Shown piece after piece: positions 1-11,212 of a stretch of 64,000 nt of DNA; positions within the stretch are counted from its first letter, which is position 1, and every line of letters starts with the position of its first letter. The DNA comes from Macrocybe gigantea (taxonomy: Eukaryota > Basidiomycota > Agaricomycetes > Agaricales > Callistosporiaceae): contig SJRY01000244.1 of assembly GCA_011319805.1 (NCBI GenBank), positions 62,001 to 126,000 on the forward strand, in the 5' to 3' direction. The translations under genes were made by a program, and so were the position numbers. The notes under the pieces are model-generated. The model made no database searches. It had not been told where the DNA came from and saw nothing but the letters and a program-made list of their open reading frames with translations.

Positions 1-1
1 C

Positions 2-277
2 TTCGTCTCTTATCGAGCGGATATGGGTTCGATTACATATGATGAGGGGTATCGGCTGGCAGGGCTGGAGTACGGTCAAAACGAAATAGTGGCAACCAAA
101 GATCCTCAAAGGCTCTACCGCCAGGACATCTTCGCATTTGAAGACATGAAAAGAAGGAGAGTGAACTTGACATACTCCTTCACCGAACGTCCATTTGCAA
201 GATTGGTCGAGTGTGTCCATGAACGGAATCAGAGTTGTATAACCGCTCTCCGAGATGCCATTGAGGAGTGGATGTGA
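2..277 (+). CDS. 3' end of an unrecognised gene
   Basis: The frame is open from the first bases of the window to a TGA at 277, so this is the last part (about 91 residues) of a gene that starts to the left. An internal ATG lies at 23. The residues are mixed and charged, with no membrane segment, signal peptide or motif that I recognise; the tail ends in Glu-Glu-Trp-Met. The next gene, ilv5, begins about 200 bp downstream on the same strand. I assign no function. It could also be the last exon of a longer spliced gene. Confidence 0.4.
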   Translation, partial: FVSYRADMGSITYDEGYRLAGLEYGQNEIVATKDPQRLYRQDIFAFEDMKRRRVNLTYSFTERPFARLVECVHERNQSCITALRDAIEEWM

Positions 278-474
278 TTTTTGGACTCTTGCTTCTTAAA
301 CTGTAGAGCCTTGTATATAGTTGAATTGAACGATTCCCGACGACGGCCAGGTGTCGCGAATAAGTGGAGAATGAACGGAAAATGCCTGTCGGCTATAATC
401 GGCTTGTCGGCCGAATGACGCGAGTCATTAAACTCGAAAAAAAGTCGTGATCTGCAAGTTCAATAGAAACCACC

Positions 475-2048
475 ATGGCCTCCCTTGCATCCCGTTCTGC
501 AGCTCAAGCTCTCCGAGCGGCTTCTCGTCGTGCACCTCGTGCTCTGGCGTGCATTGCGAAGCCTTCGCAAGCCGCATCGTACTCTTTGTTCGCAAAAGTT
601 GCCGCTGGCAAGGCTGCGCAGAAAGCGCCTCAGGTGTGTCGACTCTGACTCGAAGCGAGGCAAATTTTCTCATCCTAACATTGTTGCATGGCAAACCTCA
701 GGGCTCTCGTGGAGTGAAGACTCTGGACTTTGCCGGCTCCAAGGAGGTCGTTTATGAGCGAAGCGACTGGCCTTTGGCTAAACTCCAGGACTACTTCAAG
801 AATGACACTCTTGCTCTCATTGGCTACGGTTCGCAAGGACACGGCCAGGGTTTGAACGCCCGAGACAACGGCCTCAATGTCATCGTTGGTGTCCGCAAGG
901 ATGGTGAGAGCTGGAAGCAGGCCATCGAGGATGGCTGGGTAAGCCTTCGTTTTTTGACATTTCTTGGATCACGTCTATTGACTATTTGATGACAGGTGCC
1001 TGGAGAGACTCTTTTCCCCATTGAGGAGGCCATTAACCGGGGAACGATCATCATGAACCTCTTGTCTGATGCCGCTCAGTCTCAGACATGGCCGAAGCTC
1101 GCGCCTCTGATCACCAAGGGCAAGACCCTCTACTTCTCTCATGGTTTCTCCATCGTCTACAAGGACGACACGCACGTCGTTCCCCCCAAGGATGTCGACG
1201 TCATCCTCGTCGCTCCTAAGGGCTCCGGGCGCACTGTGCGAACCCTCTTCAAGGAGGGCCGTGGTATCAACTCGAGCATCGCTGTCTGGCAGGACGTGAC
1301 TGGCAAGGCGAAGGAGAAGGCTGTTGCTCTCGGTGTTGCCATCGGATCTGGCTACATGTACGAGACAACATTTGAAAAGGAGGTCTACTCTGATCTTTAT
1401 GGTGAACGTGGTGTTGTATGTATAAAGCATCTACTGTATCATGTTCTTTTGCTGATGTCTGAATTTACGACAGCTTATGGGTGCCATTCGTAAGCATCTG
1501 AGCACAATTTCTGGCTTGGCAAGGTCTTATCCGTGGCTTTAGAGGGTTTGTTCTTGGCTCAATATCAAGTCCTCCGCAAGAACGGCCACACACCGTCAGA
1601 AGCCTTCAACGAAACCGTCGAGGAAGCGACGCAGTCTCTCTATCCGTTGATTGGTCAAAAAGGGTATGTCGAAGGAAAAAAAATTTTTTTTCCCACAATG
1701 CTCTGACCCACTGATGTGTTCAGTATGGACTACATGTTCAACGCCTGCTCTACCACCGCCCGTCGTGGCGCTCTCGATTGGGCACCCGTCTTCGAGAAGG
1801 CCAATGTCCCCATCTTTGAGCAATTATACGAGAGCGTGAGGAATGGAACTGAAACTCGCAAGGCTCTCGAGTTCAATGGCAGACCGACATACCGTGAGGA
1901 TCTTCAAAAGGAACTTGATGTCATCAACAACCAGGAGATTTGGCGTGCTGGTGCGTGCCGAGCTTAGCGCGTGTTATTCTCTTCTGACTTGTCAACAGGC
2001 AGGACCGTCCGCTCTCTGCGCCCCGGCTACAAGCCTGATGCCGAGTAA
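475..2048 (+). CDS. ilv5: Ketol-acid reductoisomerase, mitochondrial (acetohydroxyacid reductoisomerase)
   Basis: This is the second enzyme of valine, leucine and isoleucine synthesis. It isomerises and reduces acetolactate or acetohydroxybutyrate with NADPH and Mg2+ in the mitochondrial matrix. The ATG at 475 has a good context (ACC-ATGG). The first 50 or so residues are rich in Ala, Arg and Ser without acids, as in a mitochondrial presequence. The Rossmann fingerprint GYGSQGHGQ lies near residue 100. The metal-binding C-terminal domain follows, including EEATQSLYP and FNACSTTARRGA, and the end is the usual short fungal tail (IWRAG, then TVRSLRP). About six GT-AG introns join in phase: the first is 634-701, and a later one splits the Gln codon in GAI-Q-GLF. 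Length (about 400 residues) matches fungal Ilv5. No frame break was found. Confidence 0.95.
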
Positions 2049-2230
2049 GGCTGCCACTCACTGGAGCTGAGAGGCCAAAAGTATCAATGATACATGCTTG
2101 ATGGTAGTGTGTGATCTGTACAGTATACCAGCAACTATGTCAGCGCGTCATCTATGTCTAACCTGTTAATAAGCTGCGATCTGAGTCTAAAGGCGTCTCG
2201 ATAACAAGCCGTTCCCCGTCATGGTTGGTA

Positions 2231-5200
2231 TCAGATTCCGACGTGTATGAATGGCATCCATTGGTACATTGGGGCACCCTCTTTCCTGAGTTGCTGGACA
2301 GCTGTACACAGACCCTCCGCCGCAGCGGTGAGCTCTGGTAGCCCACCACTGCCAAAGACGCGGCCATAAACGAGGCTCGCGACCGTTGGGCCATAGGCAT
2401 CCGGCATGCTCCATAGTGTGCCAATTGCACCCAGAAACCCATGCGAGATGAATCCGCTCGCGAGATGCATCGCCTCGTTGATCAACCTTTCGTCTCCTGT
2501 CGCCGTCTCGCAGGCGGACAGAAAGACAAACTTGGCAACGGAGGCGTTAGTCCTGCGGAGGTCGGCCAGCCTGAGCCTCTGGTCGTAGAGCTCCAGGCCG
2601 CTGTCTAGCGGATCCGAGGCATCCTGTTGACCGTGACACGCGATGGACCCACGCCGACGACTCCAGTTGAGTGAGTATCCTCTCCATCGTCGCATCGCTG
2701 TCATGAGCTTCGTAAATGAGTGGATGCTCGACGAGAACTGTGCGGATATGTCTTGGATTTCTTTGCGTACTGACAGAAACGGGGCGAAGGCTGGCAGCCT
2801 CGGGAGGTGCGTGACCCCGACGGCCGTTATGGATTCTTTGACCTGGGGCGTGCTCTGCGAATGCTTCGCCCGTGACCGAATAGGGATTCCAGGGTGAAAG
2901 TGTATGAATGCACGAATCTTGTCTCTACTGGTGCTGCCGCGTGGATGGATAGGTAGGTCCAGATGGGCACCACCATGTTCTTCCATCCGATATGCCGTAC
3001 TGGTAGGCAAAACGATCTTCATCAGTCGTAGAGTGCGAAAAAGTCAAAGAGGCTGCGTCATCGTTGCCAGAGCCACGAAAACAGGTTTGACGACGGCTTT
3101 CCACAGCCATTGGATGACGTTCTGCAAAGTAGTTTGGGGATCGGTTTGATCTACAGCCTTCCTGCCATATCTGCTAACGCTCCTAGTGGGTATAGAACAT
3201 TGATGCAGGCCAAACTTTAATTGCTGAGCGATTTCTTTCAATTTCCTTTGTGCGACCTCTAGAAGCCTAACAGTGTGCGAATTTCTAGAGGCTGTAAGAC
3301 GAGCACCGCCTCCGCCTTGAAAGATGTGCAAGTGAGGATGATGACCGGACCTCGCACGGCCGCTTCGGACAGCATAGACCATGTCAGAGGGCACAAGAAG
3401 TCTTCGAACTGAGATTTTTGTCTAATCCCAGTGATGAGATTCTTCCTCTCGAGAACGAGCATATGCGGGTTTACATGACTCGGTGCCTGTCCGTCTGCGA
3501 CCTGCTGCAGCAATATTGAGATGTCCTGTAGCGCCTGCGCTTCCTGCGGGAAAGCATTCCAAAGCTGGGCATTCTGCTCCGCCAGTTGGGATGATTGTCT
3601 GTGTGTGATCGCGAAGCCGGCGTCGAGGAACTCGACCGCTTTCCCGATGTCGCCGAGTTCCAGAGCGACTGCTGCGGCGGCACATGTGACGCCTGGAATC
3701 TCTCGCTCGACGATCTTATCATGTCTCGTGTGCAAGGAATTTCCGATCCAGAGGAGATCGGGGAGAACAGCGAAAGCGGCGGTGTATATGTGGATGATCT
3801 CGGGAATGATCTGCAATAAAGGTTGCTTGGATAAGTAGATGGCGATGGACCACACACTCGAAGGTGAAGAGGAGGAGACTGGGCTGCGGTTTTGAGAATA
3901 GAAACACCAGTTTTGAAGTCGCCCAAATCCTGCGTGCGTCTGCACAGATCAAGTATATATGCGCCAGGCCCTGCAATCTGTCCGATAGCAGGAAATGATC
4001 GGACGCTGTATTCTCAACCGCCTCTTGGTAGAACGATACCGCAACTTTGAGATCGTCCAATTCCCCTAGTTTTTTTGTATTTTTCATAATAGCACGATGC
4101 CAAAACCTCCTGTCTTCCAAGTAACTCGGCGTTGTCGAGGTCGGTATCCATAACAGTCTCCTGAGCAAAGTGAAGCGCCCGCTTCAGACTTCAGGTCATC
4201 GAGTTCCCCGAACCTCTGAAACTTCATTCGAACGTTATCGCAAGACTCTGCTTTCTCCGCGGTAAATCTAGATATCCCGCCGGCGTTCCAGTCACGGCAG
4301 CGTAGTCATATCTCAAGGCTAGGTCTAGACTATTCAAGTCGGACGTCTTCAAGTAATAACTCCTGTACGAGATCGCGAGATTATTTTGCCTCCTGGAAAG
4401 CTCAGGATGGTCTGAAGGTGTGCCGGCAACAGCAGCTTCGTTGCAATGGACGCCCCGTTTCAAATCATCTAAGTTTCCCAGCCTGCGATACTGTTCTAGA
4501 TACGCTGAAGCAAGGTCGTGTTGTCGCCCTGAGAGATGAGGATGTCCTGGCGGCGTCCCCTGCACTGAGGCGAGATTGTACTGCAGCGCTGCTCCAAATC
4601 TCGAGACTACCAAGCCTCCTGTATCTGTCCATGTATGATGCGGCAAGTTCGAGTTGCCTGCCGGGCAGTTCTGGATTCTCTGGAGGGGTGCCATCGACAG
4701 CTGCACGATCGTTTTTCAACGCGGTATTCAAGTCATCGAGGCTGCCGAGCCTCCTGAACTTGTCTCTGTAACACATCGCGAGGTTCTTGTGAAGCCGAGG
4801 CAGGTGTGCATGCTTTCGAGAGCCTTGAGATTGTGCTGTATGGCCATTTCCAGGTCGTCTATATCTCCGAGCCTTCTGTACCTTCCGTGTAAGAGACAGC
4901 TATGTTCAGCTGCATCAATGGAAAATTTGGGTGATCTGCCGGTATGCGAGATACAGCGGCTTGATCGTAATGCATGGCCATTTCTAGGTCATGTACATCT
5001 CCCAACAGGCGATAGCGATCTGTGTACGAAGCAGCCAAGCCCTTCAATGCTGGGCAATGTGGGATGACCTCATGGACATGCCTAGGTCGACCAGCAAACC
5101 GAATCGTTGCAGTCGGTCACCATAGATGACGCCGAGGTCTTGTAATAGCTGAGGAAGAGTAGTGTGTCCCAAAGGTGTTCTACGGACAGCAGCGTAGAGG

Positions 5201-5645
5201 ACGCTTTTGGCCCGATCCAGATCAGCCAGACTTCCAAAGTCTCTGTATCGTTCTACAAGGGACTCCGCTAGGTTTTCTTGCCTCTTAACAAAGTGAGAGT
5301 CCACATGGATCGTGCCTTCGACAGCAGCTTGGTTCAATTTGATGCAAAGCTCTAGGCATGGAATCTCGCACGATTTCTGTATTGTTTGAGGCAGTGATCA
5401 GCCAAGTCTTTGTAAAGGCCAGGGAGTTTGTGACTCTCTAATGGTGTGCTTTCGATGTCGAGCAAAACGGGCTCGATTATTTTCCGGAAGGCGGCGTCAT
5501 CAATCCTCAACGAGGAAGATGATGGTGATGTTGCACCTAGCGCAGATGTCGATGGAGAAGCATTGCTGTTGATCATGTCATTGGCAGACAGGTAAGTGTC
5601 TTCACATTTGACAGAAAAGGCGTTGGTATGAAAATCAGATGACAA
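2231..5645 (-). pseudogene. TPR-CHAT protein gene, broken in frame at many points
   Basis: Read right to left, the region encodes an N-terminal head, at least six Agaricomycete-type TPR-like units of about 45 residues (recurring RYRRLGxLxDL and AAVxGTPxxHPxL), then a C-terminal CHAT domain. CHAT domains are caspase-like peptidase folds, and both dyad residues are visible: His in IACHGQQD (codon 2633-2635) and Cys in LSACETATG (codon 2510-2512). The reading frame changes at about ten places (near 5340, 5060, 4880, 4790, two at 4600-4620, 4230, 4180, 3940, 3860 and 3290), with no splice sites there to explain it. Most breaks heal by one added base, but one near 4180 looks like a 7-bp tandem duplication and one near 4065 is an extra A in a run. 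Real decay and sequence error may both contribute. Basidiomycete genomes carry many such genes, whose roles are unknown. Confidence 0.7.
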
Positions 5646-6160
5646 ATATATTCAAGTCGTTCCTGATGGAAACTGCTCATCTACTCACATTATCATCAGA
5701 ACCAAGAGAGGAATCGTGATTCGCAGCTCGGTGCCAGATGGTTAATTGTTATATTCCGTCCGAAGGCGATCGTTTATGGAATCGTCGTGCCGTTTGAGCG
5801 GACTCTCGAAGTTTTCACATCGACACGTTATTGTTCTCGATGAAAGGTGCGCGCTTACATCCTCGGCACGAATTAATGCTCAAACTGGGAACCACAAAAA
5901 TTCTTCTCTGTTCAGAATCTTCATGAGCCTGGTTTTCCCTGTTATTCCACATTCGTGCCATCGTTTATACTCAGGCCGGGGATAATCCTCGCGTCCCGAA
6001 CAATTGCGAATTCATGTGTTCGGCTGAGTTATCAGCGCCTTCTAACTATGGACACACATCCACAATTGGGCCTTGCCTTGTTTTTGTGTCCCTTGGCCGA
6101 GGAGCGTTACCCCTGGTATATAGTATCCTTACCGGTGCACCGACGTTCCTCATTCCTGGC
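5646..6160. other. Intergenic, no gene seen
   Basis: This is the region between the heads of the divergent TPR-CHAT and arrestin-like genes. It has short chance reading frames only. It is presumably a shared promoter region, with no motif I can name confidently. Confidence 0.5.
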
Positions 6161-7791
6161 ATGGACTTCGAGTCCCCCCACGATACAGGCGCTACTCCAC
6201 CAGACCTGGTCCGGCACCATCGTCTGCTGCAGAGCTCCCTCCCTATTCGCGCCGCAATACCCTCTCCCAGCCAGTTGTGCGCCGCATACCCACGGAGCAC
6301 GTCTACATCCTGAACGAGCGGAACAAGGCCTGGGTAACGCTCAAGATCTTCAGCAGTGCCAAGTCGTCAAAGTCGTTGCCCACGTTCTTTGAGAAGGAAA
6401 ACATCAACGGCACGCTCGAAATTGACGCCGACAAGGGGGACTCGATCCAGTCCATTACTGCCATTGTACGCCGCGACACATATTCGCTTCTGGTCTCCGT
6501 CTGTGGTGCTGATTCGTGTGGGACAGGTTACCGGTCGCATCATCACCGGTGCAAACGCTGACGACTCGTTCACGTTCTTGAACCTCACGATCCCTATCTG
6601 GGCGAAATCCCTGGATGTTCCGAGGCTGCCTTCGCCGTCCTCAGGAGCCTCTGCTGGGAAGCTCCTCGGACACTGCGTGTGGCCGCTATCCATCGCTCTT
6701 CCCAGTCGCATCGCCGCCGCAAATAGATCGGGTGACATGGAGACATATCGCCTGCCGGAAACCTTTCTGGAACGCCACACGAGCGCCAGCATCCAATACG
6801 ACTTTACGATCCACATCTCACGAGGAAAGTTGCGCTCAGATAGTCGGTAAGATGTCTTTATATAACTCTGAGGCTGTGACGGCATGCCGACGGAATTGCT
6901 CACATCGCAGAATCAAAACCGCGTTTGGGTACATCCCTAGTACGAGGCCCGAAGCGCCCTCCCTGCTGCGGCAACTGGCGTATCAGCATGCTGCCCCTCT
7001 TCCGGGGCCTCATGCAGACTCTGAAGGGTGGAAAACCACGCGCCCTGTCTGGGCTCGTGGAACCATGTACCAAAGCCGGCGGGTCGAGGTTCAATGTACT
7101 GTGAGCCTTTTTCGCTTGCATTTTCGGCAGACATGTGTAGCTCAGCCGTTCACGTATCTTCCTCAGCTCTCTTTGGCGAAGCCAGTGAGTCTCTAAAGTA
7201 CTCTTCGCCTAGCGTTTTCGCTGATGTGTCATCACAAGCTATGCTACACTCGGGGCAGCGTGATCCCATGTTTCCTGGAGCTGGAATGCCGAGACCTGGA
7301 CGCGCTCGAGGCGTTTTCCACGCCGTCCTCTATCGTCGTCAACTTGCAACGACGGGTGAGATTCTTCAGCAAACCCACCTCGGCGCGACAGGAGGTGGCT
7401 TGGACGGAATCGGTGGAGAACGTGGGCACCGCCGTCTGGTGGCCTGCCGCTGCCTCTGGGAGCAGCCGACATGTGGAGGGGGAGCTCCGCCTGGCGAAGG
7501 ATCTCAGGCCGACATCCGCCGTGGGGCACTTTAGCATATCCGTAAGTGCTGCTTGTTGGCTCACAGAGGAGCCGGGCTCACCCCGCCTTGCAGTATTTCG
7601 TCGTCTTGAGACAGTTCGACCTAGCGTACTATGCGCCCGACTCAAAATCCCTGCTGTCAGAGCCGGTCGAGATCGCGACGATGTATGGCAAGGGACCCCG
7701 TCCGCACGTGTACTCCCCGCCCGCGTACGACCCCGCAAAACGGCAGGATGACGACTATCACGCAACGCCCGCCGGACTAACGCTCGGATGA
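6161..7791 (+). CDS. Arrestin-like domain protein
   Basis: This is a fungal arrestin-fold protein of the kind found throughout Agaricomycetes; such proteins are usually adaptors for ubiquitination and endocytosis of membrane proteins. The N-terminal part has a PPY motif in ELPPYSRR. The arrestin beta-sandwich follows: GTLEIDADKGDSI, FTFLNLTIPIW, and a late block LCYTRGSVIPC. The end is Pro-rich (SPPAYDP). Introns: 6466-6526, about 6848-6911, 7101-7166, 7185-7238, and one near 7544-7592. The 18-nt exon 7167-7184 supplies LSLAKP, needed to join conserved blocks. The only plausible start is the ATG at 6161. Its frame reaches the rest only if the C run at 6174-6179 has seven rather than six bases, so a base is probably missing. 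The family call is good; the target is unknown. Confidence 0.8.
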
Positions 7792-8168
7792 CATTTGCAC
7801 GAGATGCATGTATTTTCCCAATATTCCTCCTCTCGCCTTCACGTTTCTTTCACTCTCCCGCATTGCTGTCTTTTCTGGTGCATTCGCGAACTGGTGTCGC
7901 ATGCTGTTATCGTTTTTCATATGAATCGCTTTCCGAGCATCGCTTTTCTTTGCATGTTTATTATTCACGCTCAGGCTGCTTGTAGCACTACGATCATTCT
8001 TCCATCTGTCCTTCACTCGCAATATCCAACACACTTGTAGCTTCGCATCTAATCCTTTTTGTGTTATTATAGAGTCTGTATGTCTAATCTTAATATACCC
8101 CCCACGCAACGTCGGCCCTCTCTTTGGACAATGGTGACTTCGAAGGGAATCTGAATGGAATCTGAACT
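7792..8168. other. Convergent 3' intergenic region
   Basis: This is the AT-richer space between the ends of two convergent genes, holding their 3' untranslated regions. No other gene is seen. Confidence 0.5.
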
Positions 8169-9496
8169 TTACGAATCTTCGAGTGACATCAGGAGCAGTG
8201 TTTCGAAACTGTCGTCACTCTTGGCAGAGTCGTCTCCCCGCGCACCTCTTCCCAACAGCAAATCTCGATCATCATCGGGTATCCCCCACGCAAACGACTC
8301 TTTTCTGCGTCTTGCGATGAAGATGAACATGGCGTCCTCTGCGGATGATCCGAATCGGCGCCATGGCTGGTCACCGACGGCGATCGTCCGCGGCTGCTGC
8401 GCAGCGCCGTCTGGGGTATCGTCCCTGCCGAAAGAGCGCCCGCGTCCGGACGTACTTGCATCTCCTGCACCTGCTGAAAAGCACAGGCTCGAAGGTAACC
8501 ACAAACCAAAGGCGGACCAGAACGGCGCCTCTTTCGACAAACTTCGGATTTTGTACGAGATGATGACCGTTGGGCCGTTTTCGGGGTTGGTGTCTTGGCA
8601 GAACGGGGGCGAGGTTATCTGTAGCAGTGTGCGCAGGAGGGGAGCTAGGAGCTCGGGAAAGTACACCTGAGTTGGATCTCTGGGTTGAGATTTGGCTTTG
8701 ACGGGCAAATGCGCGTTACTTACGAGATCGCTGCAGATGATGTGAGATAGACGGCGAGGGGATCTCGAGCCACAGGAGCCGTGTAGACATTGAGAAGAAA
8801 TATCCAACGCGTGTTGTGTGTTGCCCCATGATAGCGGCCTGATCAAGACCGGTTTGTGCGGCGAATTCGTCGTGCGGAGTAGATTCGCTGCCGAGATGTT
8901 GCTCTCCAGTAACGAGCATACCTAGCCCGTATGTCAGGATGGCAATAAAGCACAAGCTCTGGATTGAATGCACCTCCGGGAGGTCTGTAGCAAGCAGCAT
9001 GTCGCGGGAAGGATCCAGCGAGGACGCGATTTCAATCGTCACCCGTCCGGATCCGGAACCGAGCTCGAGCACGGTGAGCTGTTCGTGTTCGTGCGCGCCT
9101 TGGACGAATGGCGGATCGAATTGCAACGATGGCGGGGGGTTTATGTAGAGACATAGCGCGTACGCTGCTTCCCTGCGATGGCATGGAACGAGAATTCGAA
9201 GAGGGAAAATCTAGGGCTCATCAAAGGCAGACTGGAGAGATGGTTTTATGATATTACCACACTCTGCCTGCTATGCCGTACTTCTGGATGGCGTCGCGTT
9301 GAGCAGCATCGCCGAACAGGTCTTCCTCGATGCCGTCTCCACAACGTGCCATGGGGTTGCCATGCCGGACCAACGATAGCCCAGCGTCGCGCAACGAGCC
9401 TGCGAACGACGACGGGGTGATGCGGAGGTGCGCTGGGAAGTTGACGCTGTCCATCAGACGAACGAAACGGACGAGAAGGATGATAATGACTGGCAA
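8169..9496 (-). CDS. Seven-beta-strand protein methyltransferase (METTL21/EEF2KMT-like)
   Basis: This is a SAM-dependent methyltransferase of the Methyltransf_16 type. Characterised members methylate lysines of chaperones or elongation factors; the substrate here is unknown. Motif I is LELGSGSGRVTIE, followed by the acidic strand LLATDLPEV. The post-I block continues through ICSDLVYFPELLAPLL, and the late ISYKIRSLSKE/FWSAFG block resembles the family's C-terminal beta strand. Four exons join in phase; the introns lie near 9165-9255, 8920-8975 and 8668-8730. The start is either the ATG at 9496 or an internal Met about 14 codons later; I took the first. The region after FWSAFG (about 8510-8350) diverges from the family and could hide two compensating indels, although the frame stays open to the stop. 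It is divergent from the carrier gene, with 191 bp between the start codons. Confidence 0.75.
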
Positions 9497-9687
9497 GTGC
9501 TTATGAACGGAGCGTCAACGTTGCCCCGGATGTATTCACATGGGCCCGGGGCGCCGCATCAGCTCCTCCCCAGATCCGGCCCCAGGTAGTCGCCGGAACC
9601 CAGCGGCTGGTGTCTCTGCCGGAGGGACCTCAAAACTCGTCCTCTCCGCGCTGCATGCACCTTAATCTGGTCCTCTGAATACCGTCA
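9497..9687. promoter_or_regulatory. Short bidirectional promoter interval
   Basis: These 191 bp separate the divergent ATGs of the methyltransferase (minus) and the peroxisomal carrier (plus), so both promoters must lie in or overlap this GC-rich interval. No TATA box is evident. Inference from gene spacing only. Confidence 0.45.
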
Positions 9688-11078
9688 ATGTCGGCACAGT
9701 CGAAACCGGTGCAGCAGCTGACGCCGTTTGGCGCGGCCTTGGCGGGTGCCCTTGGGGGTTGCTTCAGCACGGCGTGAGTTTTCTCTTTCCCCTCAATTCA
9801 TCGGGTGCGTTTGCTTAACCGTTGGGCAGCGTCGTCTATCCCTTGGATGTGTGAGTGGTCGATGCTATGTCACCTAGTGACTGCAGGGCTCACGAAGCTG
9901 CCAGAGCCAAGACTCAGATACAAGCTTTACCCGCCGATGCCAAAAGACGGAGCAACACGTCCATGCTGGCCGTCCTGGCCAGGCTGTACAGAAAAGAGGG
10001 CATAGCGGGATTCTACCGTGGATTTGGGGCTACCATGCTCAATACGTTCTCTATGCGTACGTCCCCCCTCCTATCTCTTGTTTCCTGTGCTGTTGAAATG
10101 ACAACATCGCTCTCGGTTATTCAACTCAGAATACGCATACTTCTTCTTTTACTCCCTCGTCCGGAACTCGTACATCAACAGACTCACCCGGAAGCTCCCG
10201 CCCGGTTCGAAACTTGGGTCTCTCTCGACCCGCTGAACTCTTGCTGGGTGCGATCGCGGGCGCGCTGGCGCAGATATTCACGATCCCCGTCGCCGTCATC
10301 GCGACGAGACAGCAAGTCGGCCGCGTCAAAAACAACGGGACGTCCTCGCCGAAGAAGAGCCTCACCGAGCCCTCATCTCCGGTCTCAGACGATTCCGAAG
10401 AGAAGGCAGACGACTCTTTCCTCGGCGTCGCCCGCGAGATCATCGAAGAGGAGGGCGTGACGGGCTTGTGGCTGGGGTTGAAGCCGGGTCTCGTCCTGAC
10501 GGTGAATCCGGCGATTACGTACGGCGTCTTCCAGAGAGTGAAGGACTTGTTGTTGGCCGCACATGGGAAGAGCGGGAATGCGAAGCTGTCGCCTGGGACG
10601 TCGTTCGCATTGGGCGCTATCAGCAAAACGTTGGCGACGATTGTAAGCCTTGGCCAGTCCTGACGTCCGGTTCTTCTTTACTCAACTCCATTTCTGTCTG
10701 CGCCAGGTAACTTATCCATATATAATGGCCAAAGTCCGGATACAGGCGCGTAGTGCGGATGTTGAGGCGGTCGAAGAAACGCACGAGCTCCCGCCGCCAC
10801 ATGGATATCACCATGAGAAGAGCAAGCATCCTGGTGCTCTTCAAATCCTTGCACGGGTCTGGAAGCGTGAAGGATTTGTCGGATGGTACCAGGTTCGTAT
10901 CAAGCTGATCTTTCTTTCTCAGTGACGCTGGACATGTTGTTCTTAGGGAATGCAAGCCCAAATTACAAAAGCCGTTCTGTCGCAGGCGTTGCTGTTCATG
11001 TCGAAAGAGCAATTTGAGCACTGGGCACTACTTATAATGATTTTTGCTGCTCGATTCTCTAGATCGCGGTCATCATAA
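9688..11078 (+). CDS. ANT1: Mitochondrial-carrier family protein, peroxisomal adenine nucleotide transporter type
   Basis: This is a three-repeat solute carrier (SLC25 fold). The repeat signatures are VVYPLDVAKTQIQ, FTIPVAVIATRQQ and VTYPYIMAKVRIQ. The second lacks the usual acidic residue, and the third has the TYPY form seen in the peroxisomal PMP47/ANT1/SLC25A17 group. In yeast, Ant1 exchanges cytosolic ATP for AMP across the peroxisomal membrane to support fatty-acid activation. The ATG is at 9688 (MSAQSKPVQQL). Five introns join in phase, including one after FSTA, one after PLDV (acceptor at the ctgccag just before AGCC) and one after MLNTFSM. An insertion rich in Ser, Lys and Glu sits in the loop of repeat 2, as in fungal homologues. 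The C-terminus reads FEHWALLIMI and a short basic tail, stop at 11076-11078. No frame break was found. The peroxisomal assignment is by signature only. Confidence 0.82.
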
Positions 11079-11212
11079 GATATTGCATTTTACCCGTAGC
11101 TGTAATAGACTTACTGTACTCGATGCCCCTTTTTTCGGCGTGCTGCAACACGTGACGTTATGGCGCTTTCTTCGGCGCCGTTGCAATAACAGCTCAAAGG
11201 CGGTCGATAATA

